Positions 27,963-37,918 are shown, counted from the first letter of the stretch. The stretch: 64,000 bases of DNA from Chelatococcus sp. HY11 (GCF_018398335.1 NZ_JAHBRX010000001.1:1240001-1304000); one strand, 5' to 3'. Program-made: numbers and translations. The notes: generated by a model from the letters alone, not told the origin.

Positions 27963-29029
27963 GCGTGACGAAAGCCCGGCCGGCGTCCACGCCGCCCGCG
28001 ACGTCCGGCCTCGGCTCACTCCCCCTGGCGGTTACTCAGGGGGATCCGGCCGGAATTGGGCCGGAAATTGCGATCAAGGCCTGGCTGCAGCGCGACAGCG
28101 AGGCGCTTCCTCCCTTCTTCCTGTTGTCGGACCCTGCCTTCATCGCAGCGCGCGCGGCGCGTCTCGGGCTCGACCTGCCGATGGCGACCGTGACGCCCGA
28201 GATGGCCGGCGCGGCCTTTGCCAGCGCCCTTCCTATCGTCGACACTGGCCACTCAGTGGCCGTCGAGCCGGGCAGGCCTTCAGCATCGACCGCAGCCTCC
28301 ACCATCGCATCGATCGACGAGGCCGTCGCGCTTACCTTCACTGGCCGCGCCGCCGCGGTGGTCACCAACCCAATCGCCAAGCATGTCCTGTATGAGGCCG
28401 GCTTTCGCCATCCTGGGCATACGGAATATCTTGCCGCGCTCGCCGCGCAACATTCTTCCGCCGGCAGCGCCGAACCCTTGCCGGTGATGATGCTGTGGTC
28501 GCCGGCGCTCGCCGTCGTGCCCGTGACCATCCACATCGCTCTGGCAGAGGTTCCCCGCCTCTTGACGACCGCCCTTATCGTCGAGACGGCACGGATCGTC
28601 GCGCGCGATCTCACGTCGCGCTTCGGCATCGTGGCCCCACGGCTCGCCTTTGCCGGGCTTAATCCCCACGCTGGTGAGGGTGGAGCGATGGGCCGGGAGG
28701 ATATCGAGACCATCGCGCCCGCGATCACGGCCTTGCGCGACGAGGGCATCGACGCGCGCGGCCCCCTGCCTGCGGATACCCTGTTTCATGCGGCAGCGCG
28801 AGCCAGCTACGATGCAGTCCTCTGCATGTATCACGACCAGGCGCTGATCCCGATCAAGACCATCGCCTTCGATGATGCCGTCAATGTCACGCTCGGGCTG
28901 CCGATCGTGCGCACATCGCCGGACCACGGCACCGCCTTCGACATCGCCGCGCGCGGCATCGCCCGTCCGGACAGCCTCTGCGCCGCGCTGCGGCTCGCCG
29001 CGCGCCTCGCTGCTACCAGAGCGGGCTAG
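27959..29029 (+). CDS. pdxA: 4-hydroxythreonine-4-phosphate dehydrogenase
   Basis: A 356-residue NAD-dependent enzyme of vitamin B6 (pyridoxal phosphate) synthesis. Family marks are [20 protein letters not shown] at the N-terminus, [20 protein letters not shown]-type segment near residue 140 (metal-binding histidine), [18 protein letters not shown] near 225, [13 protein letters not shown] near 285, and [15 protein letters not shown] near 320. The start is a TTG overlapping the lptD stop (TTGA); a GTG at 27965 is an alternative. Overlap with lptD suggests coupling. PdxJ, its partner, is not in the window. Confidence 0.95.
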   Translation: MSVTKARPASTPPATSGLGSLPLAVTQGDPAGIGPEIAIKAWLQRDSEALPPFFLLSDPAFIAARAARLGLDLPMATVTPEMAGAAFASALPIVDTGHSVAVEPGRPSASTAASTIASIDEAVALTFTGRAAAVVTNPIAKHVLYEAGFRHPGHTEYLAALAAQHSSAGSAEPLPVMMLWSPALAVVPVTIHIALAEVPRLLTTALIVETARIVARDLTSRFGIVAPRLAFAGLNPHAGEGGAMGREDIETIAPAITALRDEGIDARGPLPADTLFHAAARASYDAVLCMYHDQALIPIKTIAFDDAVNVTLGLPIVRTSPDHGTAFDIAARGIARPDSLCAALRLAARLAATRAG

Positions 29030-29034
29030 ATGCC

Positions 29035-29934
29035 ATGACTCCTCGCCTTCACACTCCTCGAACCACCACCCCTGCCCCGGACAAGCCGCTGGCGTTTGAC
29101 GGCCTGCCTCCGCTGCGCGAGGTGGTACGTGCTCATGGCCTGATGGCCATGAAGTCCCTCGGCCAGAACTTCCTGTTCGACCTCAATCTCACCGGCCGCA
29201 TCGCGCGCGCGGCAGGGCCGCTGGAGGGGGTGACCGTGGTCGAGGTCGGCCCCGGCCCGGGCGGCCTCACGCGCGCGCTCCTCGCCCATGGCGCGGCGCA
29301 TGTGGTGGCAATCGAGCGGGATCACCGGTGCCTCGCGGCACTGGCGGAGATCGCCGCCCATTATCCCGGCCGGCTGACCGTCATCGAGGGAGATGCGCTG
29401 GAAGCCGATGTCACGCCTCATCTCGGCGGCGGCCCGGCCCGAATCGTCGCCAATCTCCCCTACAACGTGGCAACGCCGCTGCTGGTTGGTTGGCTCACGG
29501 CATCGCCTTGGCCGTCATGGTGGGATTCACTCACCCTGATGTTCCAGCGCGAGGTGGCCGAGCGGATCGTCGCCGGTCCTGACAAGCCGAAGGACTATGG
29601 GCGCCTGTCTGTCCTCGCCGGCTGGAGGACCGAAGCCTCGATCCTGTTCGACGTGCCGGGCTCGGCCTTTGTGCCTCCGCCGAAGGTGACATCGTCGATC
29701 GTCCGGCTCGTGCCGCGCGCCAATCCCCTGCCCTGTGGGACCCGCGCCCTTGAGACCGTCGCCCAGGCTGCCTTCGGCCAGCGGCGCAAGATGCTGCGCC
29801 AGAGCCTGAAGAGCCTCAATGTCGATCCGCTCGCGCTGCTGGAGCCGGCGGGCATCGCGCCGACGGCGCGCGCCGAGGAAGTGCCCGTCGAGGGCTTCAT
29901 CGCCATGGCGAATGCCTTCTCGGCGTTGAAGTAA
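29035..29934 (+). CDS. rsmA: 16S rRNA dimethyladenosine transferase (A1518/A1519)
   Basis: A 299-residue SAM-dependent methyltransferase (KsgA family) that dimethylates two adjacent adenosines near the 3' end of 16S rRNA. Visible motifs: [20 protein letters not shown] at about residue 40, the SAM loop [16 protein letters not shown] near 65, the catalytic [14 protein letters not shown] near 140, and [14 protein letters not shown] near 220. The C-terminal helical domain includes [13 protein letters not shown]. It starts 5 bases after pdxA, the common order pdxA-rsmA. Confidence 0.96.
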   Translation: MTPRLHTPRTTTPAPDKPLAFDGLPPLREVVRAHGLMAMKSLGQNFLFDLNLTGRIARAAGPLEGVTVVEVGPGPGGLTRALLAHGAAHVVAIERDHRCLAALAEIAAHYPGRLTVIEGDALEADVTPHLGGGPARIVANLPYNVATPLLVGWLTASPWPSWWDSLTLMFQREVAERIVAGPDKPKDYGRLSVLAGWRTEASILFDVPGSAFVPPPKVTSSIVRLVPRANPLPCGTRALETVAQAAFGQRRKMLRQSLKSLNVDPLALLEPAGIAPTARAEEVPVEGFIAMANAFSALK

Positions 29935-30028
29935 AGCGCTCTTCCCGCCCTGGGCTCGGGCCTCAGGATAGAGACAGCCCCACCGCTGATTCCCGCGTGA
30001 CGCGAGCCAGCTCAGGCAGGTGGCACCG

Positions 30029-30343
30029 TCAAACGGGCACGTCGATATCCAGAAGCGGCGCATATTGCTGCGCGCCGAAGATGTCGCTGTCGCCCGCGCT
30101 GCCGCTGGGGGCGTTGCGATAGATGGTGAACTTGATCGCGCAACCAGGATCATATTCCACGAAATCTGCAATCCGCTCCTGAGCTATTCCATAGAGGCTG
30201 GAAATTTTCGCGGCCGTGACAGCTTGGCTGGCGAGCACCTTCTTGTAGATCGCACGGTCGGTGAAGATGATGTCGAAGGTAATTTTGTCGACGCCGGCGT
30301 TCTTGCTGCGGATAGTCTTGGCGAGTTCGGAAAGCTTCGTCAT
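30029..30343 (-). CDS. DUF4387 domain-containing protein
   Basis: A 104-residue cytosolic protein of the DUF4387 family (LSELAKTIRSKNAGVDKITF, then IIFTDRAIYKKVLAS, then CAIKFTIYRN). The family is of unknown biochemistry but very often follows an AtuA/DUF1446 gene, and here it begins 11 bases after one. It probably forms a complex or serves as the small subunit of the AtuA-like protein; that is inference from pairing. It is the last gene of the sigma-54-linked leftward cluster. Confidence 0.88.
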   Translation of the reverse strand: MTKLSELAKTIRSKNAGVDKITFDIIFTDRAIYKKVLASQAVTAAKISSLYGIAQERIADFVEYDPGCAIKFTIYRNAPSGSAGDSDIFGAQQYAPLLDIDVPV

Positions 30344-30354
30344 GATGTTTTGCC

Positions 30355-31713
30355 TTATGCGCCGACGGTCAGGGTGTGCGTTGGAAAGAGCTCAAGCGGG
30401 TCATCGACCGCCAATGTGTGGTTCACCGTCCAGCGATAGGCCGGCGACGCCTTCAGCACTTCATCGAGAACGAAGGCGACACCGCCGGCCGTGCCCTTGA
30501 CCTCCGGCAGGCGGGCATAGAACAGCTGGCGCGTGCCCGTCATGCAGAGCTCCTCCGCCATCTCGACCGTGGGGGCCACGCCCTGCACGACGATGCAGAG
30601 CTCATGGGCGGGCGTCTTGACGGGTTCCATGTCGCCCATCACGCCATTCTTGCCGAATATGTTGAAGTGCAATTCGTAACCGTCGGCGCCGAAGCGCTCG
30701 ACGACCTGCGCCTTCGCCCAGGCGATCACCGCATCGATATTGGCAATGGTATAGGGGTCTCTCACCGAGGCGAGGCCCACGAAGCGCTCTCCGACCTTGC
30801 CTGAGCCTTCCAGCTTGACGCGTACGCGTTTGGCGGGCTCGAAGCGCTGGCCGGTGACGCGCGTGGTGCGGGGATCGATCTGCGTGTAGTGGCAGTCGCG
30901 CATGTCGAGGCGCCCTCCCGCGACGAACTCGTCATAGGGGTTGGAGCGCTCATACATGGCGTGGCCCGCGACCGAGGCGATGGTGCAGCGCTGGTCCGGA
31001 TGCATCGCCGTGACCGTCACACCGCCATCGTCGATGGCGCCCAGAACCGTCTCCTTGGCCCCGTAGGGCTCAGCGCAGAACGAAGCGCATTCCAGGACCT
31101 TGCCGAGGTAATAGGCGTCCGCCTCGGCGGCGCCGCGATGGAGCGCCGCGGCGGCGAAGATCGCGCAATCGCTGGAACGGCCGCCGATGATCACATCACA
31201 GTCCTCCTCCAGCAGTTGCCGGAAGGGGTGCACGCCCGCCATCGCCACGATCCTGTCGGTGGCATCGAGTTCCTTCTCGGAGAGGGACTCGCGTCCGTCG
31301 AGCCCGAGCACGGGCTCTGAGGAGCCGATGGCCTGACGCACCCGCTCCTTGCTGACTTCCGAATAGAAGTAGCCGAGCTTGAAGGGCGCGAGACTGTGTT
31401 TGGCGGCGAGCTCCTTGATCATCGCGACATAACGGTCGACACGGCTGTTGGTGCCGGTATCCCCCGAGGAGCCGATGATCATGGGCACTCCGATCCGCCG
31501 CGCCGCGAGAAGCATGGCTTCGAGATCCTGACGCTGCCAGACCTCCGGCGAGGTTGAGGTATCACTGCCGAGCGGCACGGGCCCGATGTCGTCGCTTCCC
31601 GAATCCGCCGCGATGAAATCCGGGTTCGCATCGACCCCTCGCAGGAAACTGTCGATCTTCAGAGGCGCGAAGCCCAAATGACCATTGGGGCAGATAATCC
31701 GGACAAGCGACAT
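30355..31713 (-). CDS. AtuA-family (acyclic terpene utilisation / DUF1446) protein
   Basis: A 452-residue protein of the AtuA family, named after a gene of the citronellol/geraniol route of Pseudomonas, but widespread outside it and of unproven activity. Diagnostic stretches are CPNGHLGFAPLKIDSF at the N-terminus, IIGSSGDTGTNSRVDRY near residue 98, DVIIGGRSSDCAIFAAAAL near 180, and HFNIFGKNGVMGDMEP near 360. No other terpene genes (such as a geranyl-CoA carboxylase) are present, so terpene breakdown should not be assumed. The start follows GGGAGG. A sigma-54 promoter lies about 50 bases upstream. Confidence 0.88.
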   Translation of the reverse strand: MSLVRIICPNGHLGFAPLKIDSFLRGVDANPDFIAADSGSDDIGPVPLGSDTSTSPEVWQRQDLEAMLLAARRIGVPMIIGSSGDTGTNSRVDRYVAMIKELAAKHSLAPFKLGYFYSEVSKERVRQAIGSSEPVLGLDGRESLSEKELDATDRIVAMAGVHPFRQLLEEDCDVIIGGRSSDCAIFAAAALHRGAAEADAYYLGKVLECASFCAEPYGAKETVLGAIDDGGVTVTAMHPDQRCTIASVAGHAMYERSNPYDEFVAGGRLDMRDCHYTQIDPRTTRVTGQRFEPAKRVRVKLEGSGKVGERFVGLASVRDPYTIANIDAVIAWAKAQVVERFGADGYELHFNIFGKNGVMGDMEPVKTPAHELCIVVQGVAPTVEMAEELCMTGTRQLFYARLPEVKGTAGGVAFVLDEVLKASPAYRWTVNHTLAVDDPLELFPTHTLTVGA

Positions 31714-31761
31714 AACCAGGGACCTCCCATAAGCGCATCACAGGATGCGCATCCCCGGTTC

Positions 31762-31778
31762 AGCAGGTTTTGTGCCAC
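31762..31778 (-). promoter_or_regulatory. Sigma-54 (-24/-12) promoter of atuA
   Basis: On the minus strand GTGGCACAAAACCTGCT has the invariant GG (31776-31775) and GC (31764-31763) with exactly 10 bases between them, as required for RpoN. The expected start point is near 31751, about 40 bases before the atuA ATG. The sigma-54 activator gene lies immediately upstream. Confidence 0.75.
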
Positions 31779-31793
31779 GCCCGATATTTCAGG

Positions 31794-31806
31794 CATCATA
31801 TTGATA
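31794..31806 (-). promoter_or_regulatory. IHF-like site upstream of the atuA promoter
   Basis: TATCAATATGATG on the minus strand matches WATCAANNNNTTR except for the first base of the last triplet. It sits 16 bases from the edge of the -24 box. A better copy stands in almost the same place before the binding-protein gene. An IHF bend would bring the activator to the polymerase. Confidence 0.5.
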
Positions 31807-31899
31807 TAAAATGACTTTTTAAATCCACTATCCGTGAGCGCAGGCGGAACGGGCAGCCCTGCCGCGCGGTTCGCGCGCCGACGCGTGAAACGCGCGCGC

Positions 31900-32901
31900 C
31901 TACGTCATCCCAAGCTTCAGCATCTGGTGGCGCAAGGCATGACGTGACAGCCCGAGCCGCGCCGCTGTGTCGGTGAGATTGCCCTGGGTGGCGACGAGGG
32001 CCTGGCGAATGATGCGGGCCTGGAATTGAGACGTGGCCTCGTGATAGTCGAGTGGCTCGTCGGGCACGTCTATCGGCTCCGGTCCGTCCTGCTGTGGCGC
32101 CCGGGATTTCAGCGTGCTTTCCGCCTCGCGGACATCGCGCAGAATACGGTCCGGCAGATGCCGCGCGATAATGATGGCGTCGTCCTCGAGAATGAAAATA
32201 CGCTCGAGCAGGTTCTCGAGTTCCCTGACATTGCCGGGCCACCTGTAACGGCGGAATATGTCGCGAACCTCCGGCGAGAGCCCCCGGACCACGCGGCCGT
32301 AGCGACTGCTTAGCCGGCGCAGGAAGTTCTCCGTCAGGACAAAGATGTCGTCGCCACGCTCCCGGAGTGGCGGCGAGTTGATCGCCACCACCTGCAGCCG
32401 ATAATACAGATCCTCACGAAAACGCCCGGCCTTGACCTCCGACAGGAGGATGCGATTGGTGGCGGCGATGAAGCGCACATCGACGTCGACCGCAGCCGTC
32501 GCGCCAACGCGGCGCATCCGCTGCGTGTCGAGGACTGTCAGGAGCTTGGCCTGCATGACGAGATTCATGTCGCGGATCTCGTCCAGGAAAATCGAGCCGC
32601 CATTAGCCGTTTCGATCAGGCCGGACTTGCGCGTGGCCGCGCCTGTGAAGGCGCCCTTCTCGTGGCCGAACAGTTCGGACTCGAGAAGCTGGTCTGGAAT
32701 GGCCGCGCAATTGACGTCGACGAAGGGCTGCGGCGCCCGCGCCGACTGCTGGTGGACGAGACGGGCTATAAGCCCCTTGCCGGTGCCGGTCTCACCGTAG
32801 ATCAGCACGGCGCGCGCCGCGCTGCGGGCCACCCGGTCGATGAGCCGCCTCACTTCGACGATGGAGGAATGTTCGCCGATTAGCCCCGCTTCGTAAGCCA
32901 A
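31900..32901 (-). CDS. Sigma-54-dependent transcription activator lacking a sensory domain
   Basis: A 333-residue enhancer-binding protein built only of an AAA+ domain and a Fis-type helix-turn-helix. Visible: Walker A GETGTGKG near residue 33, the sigma-54 contact loop GAFTGA, Walker B SIFLDEIRD, RRYRWPGNVRELENL, and the C-terminal DNA helix NLTDTAARLGLSRHALRHQM. Only about 25 residues precede the AAA+ core, so there is no receiver, GAF or PAS domain; control may be through a partner, as in PspF. I place the start at a TTG at 32901 after GAGCGGGG, just past the stop of the C45 gene. Its likely targets are the -24/-12 promoters at 31762 and 39504. Confidence 0.88.
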   Translation of the reverse strand: MAYEAGLIGEHSSIVEVRRLIDRVARSAARAVLIYGETGTGKGLIARLVHQQSARAPQPFVDVNCAAIPDQLLESELFGHEKGAFTGAATRKSGLIETANGGSIFLDEIRDMNLVMQAKLLTVLDTQRMRRVGATAAVDVDVRFIAATNRILLSEVKAGRFREDLYYRLQVVAINSPPLRERGDDIFVLTENFLRRLSSRYGRVVRGLSPEVRDIFRRYRWPGNVRELENLLERIFILEDDAIIIARHLPDRILRDVREAESTLKSRAPQQDGPEPIDVPDEPLDYHEATSQFQARIIRQALVATQGNLTDTAARLGLSRHALRHQMLKLGMT

Positions 32902-32917
32902 GATTACCCCGCTCTCG

Positions 32918-33991
32918 TCAGGGCCGGCAGTCGTAAACGCTCCACGCGCCGGCGCAAGGGTGTTGCGCTGAAAAGTAGAGACGACGTTTCGAAGGTGCAA
33001 ATACCGAACAGGAAATCGTGCTGGAATCCCCGTCCTGGCCGTGCCGGCACAGCGCCTCTTCGCCATGCTCCCCGTGGCCGCCCATCAGCGTCGCGATGTC
33101 AGCCAGTTGCGGCGGCTCCATGCGCGCGCCAAGCCATGTCATGAGGCGCGCATAGCGCCCCCGGGTGCTTGTCGCCATGGGATCGGCGCCGACAGGGAAC
33201 CAGAAGGGCGCGCAGGCGGGATCGACGAAATGGTTGGTCTTCACGACGAAGGGCGCGCCCCGCTCCACGGCCCGCGCGCTGTGCCCCAGTTCGACGGCCG
33301 CGCTTTCACCCTTCGCATCGGCGAGCACGATGCACCCACCACCGGCATGCGGCAGCGAAGCGATGACGGCAAGCGCCGCCTCGACATCGCCGCAGGTCCA
33401 CAACAACCGCGTCATCAGGAAGTAGCGCAGCAGGCCCGGGCCATGGTCGCGGGTCGATACATGGGTGTCGACGATCGCGAGCCCCTTCGCGTTCATGCCG
33501 CTGGAAAACGCGCCGGGGCTCCCCAAGCTGCCGACACACAACACGGCTTCCCCCGGCCGGGCGGGATCCCGATGCAGGAAGACACGCTGGAGCGCCACAT
33601 GCTCACCCCGATAATCGCGGTTCTTGACGAGAACCGTGTCGTCATGGCCCGGCGTCCCCCATGCCCATGCCGAACAGCCATCCTGCGCGAAGTCCCGAAT
33701 CAGCCCGAGATGGAGGTACGTGAGAAGCGCGGCGTAGTTGATGTCGAAGCCGTCGGCTATCCCGCGCGTCTCAGCGGCGGCATCTGGATCGACACCTTCC
33801 AGATCGGCCTCCTGACGATCGAGGTATTCCCTGACATCGCCACGCGCCAGCAAGGGAGCGGCTTGCGCCAGGCGCAGGGCGATGGCCTCACGCACCGCCT
33901 CCGCGAGGGTGGGACCGCAGGCGGCCTGCGCCCGTCCCCGCGCATAGGCATCCCCAGAAAGGAGCATCGGCGTTCCTGTCTCAAGCAGCAT
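32918..33991 (-). CDS. C45-type N-terminal-nucleophile hydrolase/acyltransferase
   Basis: A 357-residue protein related to acyl-CoA:6-aminopenicillanic-acid acyltransferase (family C45). The probable nucleophile is the cysteine in DGCSAWAW near residue 106; these proteins cut themselves before it, leaving it as N-terminus of the second chain. VLVKNRDYRGEHVALQ just after is the conserved Asn/Arg block, followed by GSPGAFSSGMNAKGLAIVDT. No signal peptide is seen. The family hydrolyses or transfers amide-linked acyl groups. The start at 33991 follows GGAGATGCAGC and overlaps the upstream ATPase gene by 11 bases. With the peptide-type importer it probably cleaves the imported compound; the substrate is unknown. 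Confidence 0.85.
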   Translation of the reverse strand: MLLETGTPMLLSGDAYARGRAQAACGPTLAEAVREAIALRLAQAAPLLARGDVREYLDRQEADLEGVDPDAAAETRGIADGFDINYAALLTYLHLGLIRDFAQDGCSAWAWGTPGHDDTVLVKNRDYRGEHVALQRVFLHRDPARPGEAVLCVGSLGSPGAFSSGMNAKGLAIVDTHVSTRDHGPGLLRYFLMTRLLWTCGDVEAALAVIASLPHAGGGCIVLADAKGESAAVELGHSARAVERGAPFVVKTNHFVDPACAPFWFPVGADPMATSTRGRYARLMTWLGARMEPPQLADIATLMGGHGEHGEEALCRHGQDGDSSTISCSVFAPSKRRLYFSAQHPCAGAWSVYDCRP

Positions 33992-34988
33992 GCTGCATCT
34001 CCAGAAGGTGGCAGGCCGCGAGGGCATCACGGCCATGCTCGCGCAGAACGGGCACCTCGCGGCGGCAAATTTCCATAGCGAAGGGACAACGCGTGTGGAA
34101 CTTGCAGCCGGACGGTGGCGACAGGGGTGACGGCAGATCGCCGGTCAGCTTCACCCGCTCCCGCCGACTGCCGGCGTCGATCTGCGGCACGGCGGATAGC
34201 AGTGCTTTCGTGTAGGGGTGCTGTGGGGCGCGGAGCAGTGCTCGCGTCGGCCCGATCTCGACGATATCGCCGAGATACATGACCGCGACGCGATCGCTGA
34301 CATGACCAATCACCCCGATATCGTGGGAGATAAACAGGTAGGTCAGGCCGAGCTCGCGCTTCAGTGTCCCGAGCAGCGCGATGATCTGCGCCTGCACGGA
34401 TACGTCGAGCGCCGAGACCGGCTCGTCGCAGACCACGAAGCTCGGATTGAGGATGAGCGCGCGGGCGATGCCGATGCGCTGCCGCTGCCCGCCCGAGAAC
34501 TGGTGCGGATAGCGACCGAGATGCGCGCTCTTGAGGCCGACATTTTCCATCATGGCGACGACGCGATCGCGGAGCTCGCCGCGTTTCGCCACGCCATGCA
34601 GCGCCAGCGGCAGGCCGACGATCTGCTCCACCGATTTACGCGGGTTCAGGGAGGCGTAGGGATCCTGGAAGATGATCTGCATGCGTCGCCGCAGCGCGGT
34701 CATCTCTCCCAGCGAAATCCGGGTTATGTCCGTTCCGTCGAAGACGATGCTGCCGGATGTCGGTTCATGCAGGCGAAGAACCGTGCGGGCGAGCGTGGAC
34801 TTGCCGCATCCGGATTCGCCGATGAGCCCGAGCGTTTCGCCCGCCTGGACGGAGAAGCTGACATGGTCGACAGCGCGCAGCACGCGCGGCGGCTCGCGCA
34901 TGATCCGCTGGAGAATGCCGTCGTTGAGATGGTAGACCTTCTCCACGTTGCGAACGTCAAGCAACGGCTGCTGTCCCTGATGTGTCAT
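33981..34988 (-). CDS. Peptide/nickel-class ABC transporter ATP-binding protein, DppF/OppF type
   Basis: A 335-residue ATPase. Walker A is [15 protein letters not shown] near residue 57, the Q-loop lies in [13 protein letters not shown], the signature is [15 protein letters not shown] and Walker B is [14 protein letters not shown]. The C-terminal oligopeptide/dipeptide extension ([19 protein letters not shown]) with its cysteines, which in such ATPases can hold an Fe-S cluster, is present. Its start overlaps the end of the DppD-type gene (ATGA), so both ATPases are made together and power the two permeases upstream. Confidence 0.93.
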   Translation of the reverse strand: MTHQGQQPLLDVRNVEKVYHLNDGILQRIMREPPRVLRAVDHVSFSVQAGETLGLIGESGCGKSTLARTVLRLHEPTSGSIVFDGTDITRISLGEMTALRRRMQIIFQDPYASLNPRKSVEQIVGLPLALHGVAKRGELRDRVVAMMENVGLKSAHLGRYPHQFSGGQRQRIGIARALILNPSFVVCDEPVSALDVSVQAQIIALLGTLKRELGLTYLFISHDIGVIGHVSDRVAVMYLGDIVEIGPTRALLRAPQHPYTKALLSAVPQIDAGSRRERVKLTGDLPSPLSPPSGCKFHTRCPFAMEICRREVPVLREHGRDALAACHLLEMQHAA

Positions 34989-36004
34989 GGCAGATCCTCC
35001 CCGGCACGGATGCAGCGCGCCTCATGCGCGACACCCACGGGCAGCATCGGGATGTCATGCCGGCACTCCGGCCGGTGAAACTCACAGCGATCATGGAAGC
35101 GGCAGGTGCCGCCGAGACCGATCAGTTCCGGAACCCGCCCCTCGATCGGCTTGATGGGCGCATCGAGATCCGACAGGCGCGGAATAAGGCCGATCAGGCC
35201 ACGGGTATAGGGATGCCGGGGATGCTCGATCAGATCTCGCGTCGGGCCGGTCTCCACGATCTGCCCCGCATACATCACCGCGACCCGATCGGTATGCTCG
35301 GCCACCACACCAAGATCATGCGTGATCAGGACGACGCTCATGCCGAGTTCGCGGCGAAGGTCGCTGATCAGGTCCAGCACCTGCGCCTGGATGGTGACGT
35401 CAAGAGCGGTGGTCGGCTCGTCCGCGATCAGCAGTTTCGGACGGCAAGCGAGCGCGATGGCGATCATGATGCGCTGGCGCATACCCCCGGAGAACTGGTG
35501 CGGATAGTCGTCCATCCGGCTTTCCGCAGCCGGAATGCCGACCAGCCGCAGCATCTCGATGGCCCGCTCGCGCGCGGACCGCCGGCGATTGCGGCGCGGG
35601 AGATCCGCAGCATGGGCGATGAGCACCTCGCAGATCTGCTCGGCAACCGTCAATGCCGGGTTCAGCGCTGTCAGCGCGTCCTGCATCGTCATCGCGATGT
35701 CGCGCCCGCGCAGCCGCCTCCATCCGCTCGGATCGAGCGTCCTGAGATCCGCGCCGTCGAAATGGATCGAGCCTTCGGCGATCCGCCCAGGCGGGCGAAC
35801 GAGGCCGATCACGCTGGCGAAGGTCACGCTCTTGCCGGAACCGCTCTCGCCGACGATCCCGAGGCATTCGCCCGGCTGGACGTCGAGATCGACGCCGTCG
35901 ACGGCCGTGACGAGCCCGGCGCGTGTCGGGAAGCAGGTCTTCAGGCCACGGATCGAGAGCAGCGGCGCCGGACTTTCAGTCGCTGAACTTCGGGTCAAAA
36001 GCAT
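34985..36004 (-). CDS. Peptide/nickel-class ABC transporter ATP-binding protein, DppD/OppD type
   Basis: A 339-residue ATPase with Walker [16 protein letters not shown] near residue 48, signature [16 protein letters not shown], Walker [15 protein letters not shown] and the C-terminal oligopeptide extension with [12 protein letters not shown]. The start at 36004 is an ATG inside the end of the permease gene (29-base overlap); the frame extends further but family similarity begins here ([14 protein letters not shown]). It forms a heterodimer with the DppF-type ATPase. Confidence 0.92.
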   Translation of the reverse strand: MLLTRSSATESPAPLLSIRGLKTCFPTRAGLVTAVDGVDLDVQPGECLGIVGESGSGKSVTFASVIGLVRPPGRIAEGSIHFDGADLRTLDPSGWRRLRGRDIAMTMQDALTALNPALTVAEQICEVLIAHAADLPRRNRRRSARERAIEMLRLVGIPAAESRMDDYPHQFSGGMRQRIMIAIALACRPKLLIADEPTTALDVTIQAQVLDLISDLRRELGMSVVLITHDLGVVAEHTDRVAVMYAGQIVETGPTRDLIEHPRHPYTRGLIGLIPRLSDLDAPIKPIEGRVPELIGLGGTCRFHDRCEFHRPECRHDIPMLPVGVAHEARCIRAGEDLP

Positions 36005-36878
36005 CGCGAAGGCCTTGGCTGGCAACATTGATGGAAAGAACGAGGGCGAGAATGGCGAGCCCCGGGAAGGTACTGACCCACCAGGCGTCGAGGACGAAGG
36101 CGCGGCCGTCGGCCACCATCGAGCCCCATGAGGCGGTGGGCGGCTGCACGCCGATACCGAGGAAGGACAGGCTCGCCTCGAGAATGATGACATGCGCCAT
36201 GCGGATGGTTGACACCACGATCACCGGCGAGAGGATGTTGGGCAGGATCTCGCGGAACATGATGTAGGGGCGCGGCGCCCCCACCGCCCGCGCGGCCTCG
36301 ACATATTCCATCTCACGCGCGGCCAGAACCTCGCCACGGACAACGCGGGCGGGAACCACCCATTCCTTCAGGACGAGCGCCAGGATGATGTTCTGGAGGC
36401 CCGGTCCCATCATCGCCATCAGGGCAATCGCGAAGATAAGATAGGGAAAGCCGAGAAGGATATCGATGATCCGGGAGATGACGATATCAGCCCAGCCGCG
36501 GAGATAGCCGGCGGCGAGGCCGAGGACGATGCCGATCATCGTCGCGATCATGACAACCGCGAGGCCGATGGTGATCGAGACGCGCGCGCCGTAGATGATG
36601 CGGGACAGAATATCGCGCCCGAGCCCGTCACACCCGAGGATGAAGCTCCATTCGCCGCCCTCCATCCAGGCTGGCGGCTGCAGGCGCCGGAACAGATCCG
36701 TCTCATAGGGATCATGAGGCGCGATGAAAGGTGCAAAAATGGCGAGAAGCACGAAGAGAAGGACGATCACCATCGCCCCGGAAGAGAACCGGTCCGCCCA
36801 GAAGCGCCTGAGGCTCTGCCCCATCGGACTTTCGATGCGTTCCCGGGCGATCGTCCCGTCGTCTGGTACCGCGGTCAT
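35976..36878 (-). CDS. Peptide/nickel-class ABC transporter permease, DppC type
   Basis: A 300-residue permease with the N-terminal OppC/DppC segment (RFWADRFSSGAMVIVLLFVL, then FAPFIAPHDPYETD), about six helices and the EAA loop EYVEAARAVGAPRPYIMFREILP near residue 205 (read in two parts). The ATG at 36878 overlaps the stop of the DppB-type gene. It pairs with that protein to form the channel. Confidence 0.93.
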   Translation of the reverse strand: MTAVPDDGTIARERIESPMGQSLRRFWADRFSSGAMVIVLLFVLLAIFAPFIAPHDPYETDLFRRLQPPAWMEGGEWSFILGCDGLGRDILSRIIYGARVSITIGLAVVMIATMIGIVLGLAAGYLRGWADIVISRIIDILLGFPYLIFAIALMAMMGPGLQNIILALVLKEWVVPARVVRGEVLAAREMEYVEAARAVGAPRPYIMFREILPNILSPVIVVSTIRMAHVIILEASLSFLGIGVQPPTASWGSMVADGRAFVLDAWWVSTFPGLAILALVLSINVASQGLRDAFDPKFSD

Positions 36879-37882
36879 AATTTCACTCGCGGATTGAGGA
36901 CCGTATAAAGAATATCCGCGACGAAATTCAGAAGAACATAAGTCACGGCGTAGAACAGGACGGCGGCCTGCACCAGCGGATAGTTGCGGACGAAGATGCT
37001 CTCGACGACGAGCCGTCCCAGCCCCGGCCAACCGAAAACCGTCTCCACCACCATGTTGCCGCCGAGGAGCGAGCCCGTCTCGATGGCCGCCACCGTGACC
37101 GTCGGCACAAGCGCGTTCTTCAGCGCGTGCCGCCAGAGGATGCGCCTTCGTGACAGACCCTTGGCTTCGGCGAAGGTGATGTAGTCCGACCGCAGAACCT
37201 CGATCATCGCTGTGCGTTGCACGCGTGTCAGCACAGCGGCCATCGGCAGCGCAAGCGTGAACGCCGGCAGCACGAGATGCGACAGCGCGTTGGAGAAGCA
37301 GTCAGGCCTCCCACGCAGCAAGCTGTCGATCGTCAGGAGATAGGTGATCGGCGGCACTTCGCAGGCAAAATCCATGCGACCGGCCACCGGCAGGATCTTG
37401 AGATGGACCGCGAAGAGAATGATGAGAATGATCCCGAACCAGAAGCCGGGCAGCGAAATTCCGAAGAGCGAGCCGACCGCCGCCAGCCTATCGATCAGGC
37501 TATTCTTCTTGAGCGCCGCCACCACGCCGAGAGGAATGGCGATCAGCAATGAGAGAAGAAGAGCAGCCAACGTCAGCTCGATCGTCGCCGGCAGACGTTC
37601 GGCGATCACGTCGAACACCGGACGGCGATGGAAGAAGCTCAAGCCGAAATTGCCGGTGAGCGCATTGCCGAGAAAGACGCCGAACCTTTCCAGCGCCGGC
37701 CGGTCGAGCCCCATGTCATGACGCATGGTCTCGACCTGCTGCGGCGTTGCCTGCTGGTCTGCCAGCATGATCTCCACCGGATCTCCCGGCGTCAGCATCA
37801 TCATCACGAAGACGATCACGCTGACCCCGAGAAGAACCGGAACGAGCTGGAGCGTGCGCCCCAGGAGCGCCAGTGGCTTCAT
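36875..37882 (-). CDS. Peptide/nickel-class ABC transporter permease, DppB type
   Basis: A 335-residue permease. The N-terminal LLGRTLQLVPVLLGVSVIVF and MMLTPGDPVEIML are characteristic of DppB/GsiC proteins, with the EAA loop ITFAEAKGLSRRRILWRHAL near residue 230 and five or six helices. It begins about 36 bases after the substrate-binding-protein gene, so the two are co-transcribed. Confidence 0.93.
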   Translation of the reverse strand: MKPLALLGRTLQLVPVLLGVSVIVFVMMMLTPGDPVEIMLADQQATPQQVETMRHDMGLDRPALERFGVFLGNALTGNFGLSFFHRRPVFDVIAERLPATIELTLAALLLSLLIAIPLGVVAALKKNSLIDRLAAVGSLFGISLPGFWFGIILIILFAVHLKILPVAGRMDFACEVPPITYLLTIDSLLRGRPDCFSNALSHLVLPAFTLALPMAAVLTRVQRTAMIEVLRSDYITFAEAKGLSRRRILWRHALKNALVPTVTVAAIETGSLLGGNMVVETVFGWPGLGRLVVESIFVRNYPLVQAAVLFYAVTYVLLNFVADILYTVLNPRVKL

Positions 37883-37918
37883 CGCACGCTCTCCATCAAC
37901 CCACCTCGCGAACGCCGA

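Noticed and set aside
30355-31713. The AtuA-family gene as evidence for terpene degradation
   Set aside because: None of the other citronellol/geraniol genes is present and the family is widespread outside that pathway.
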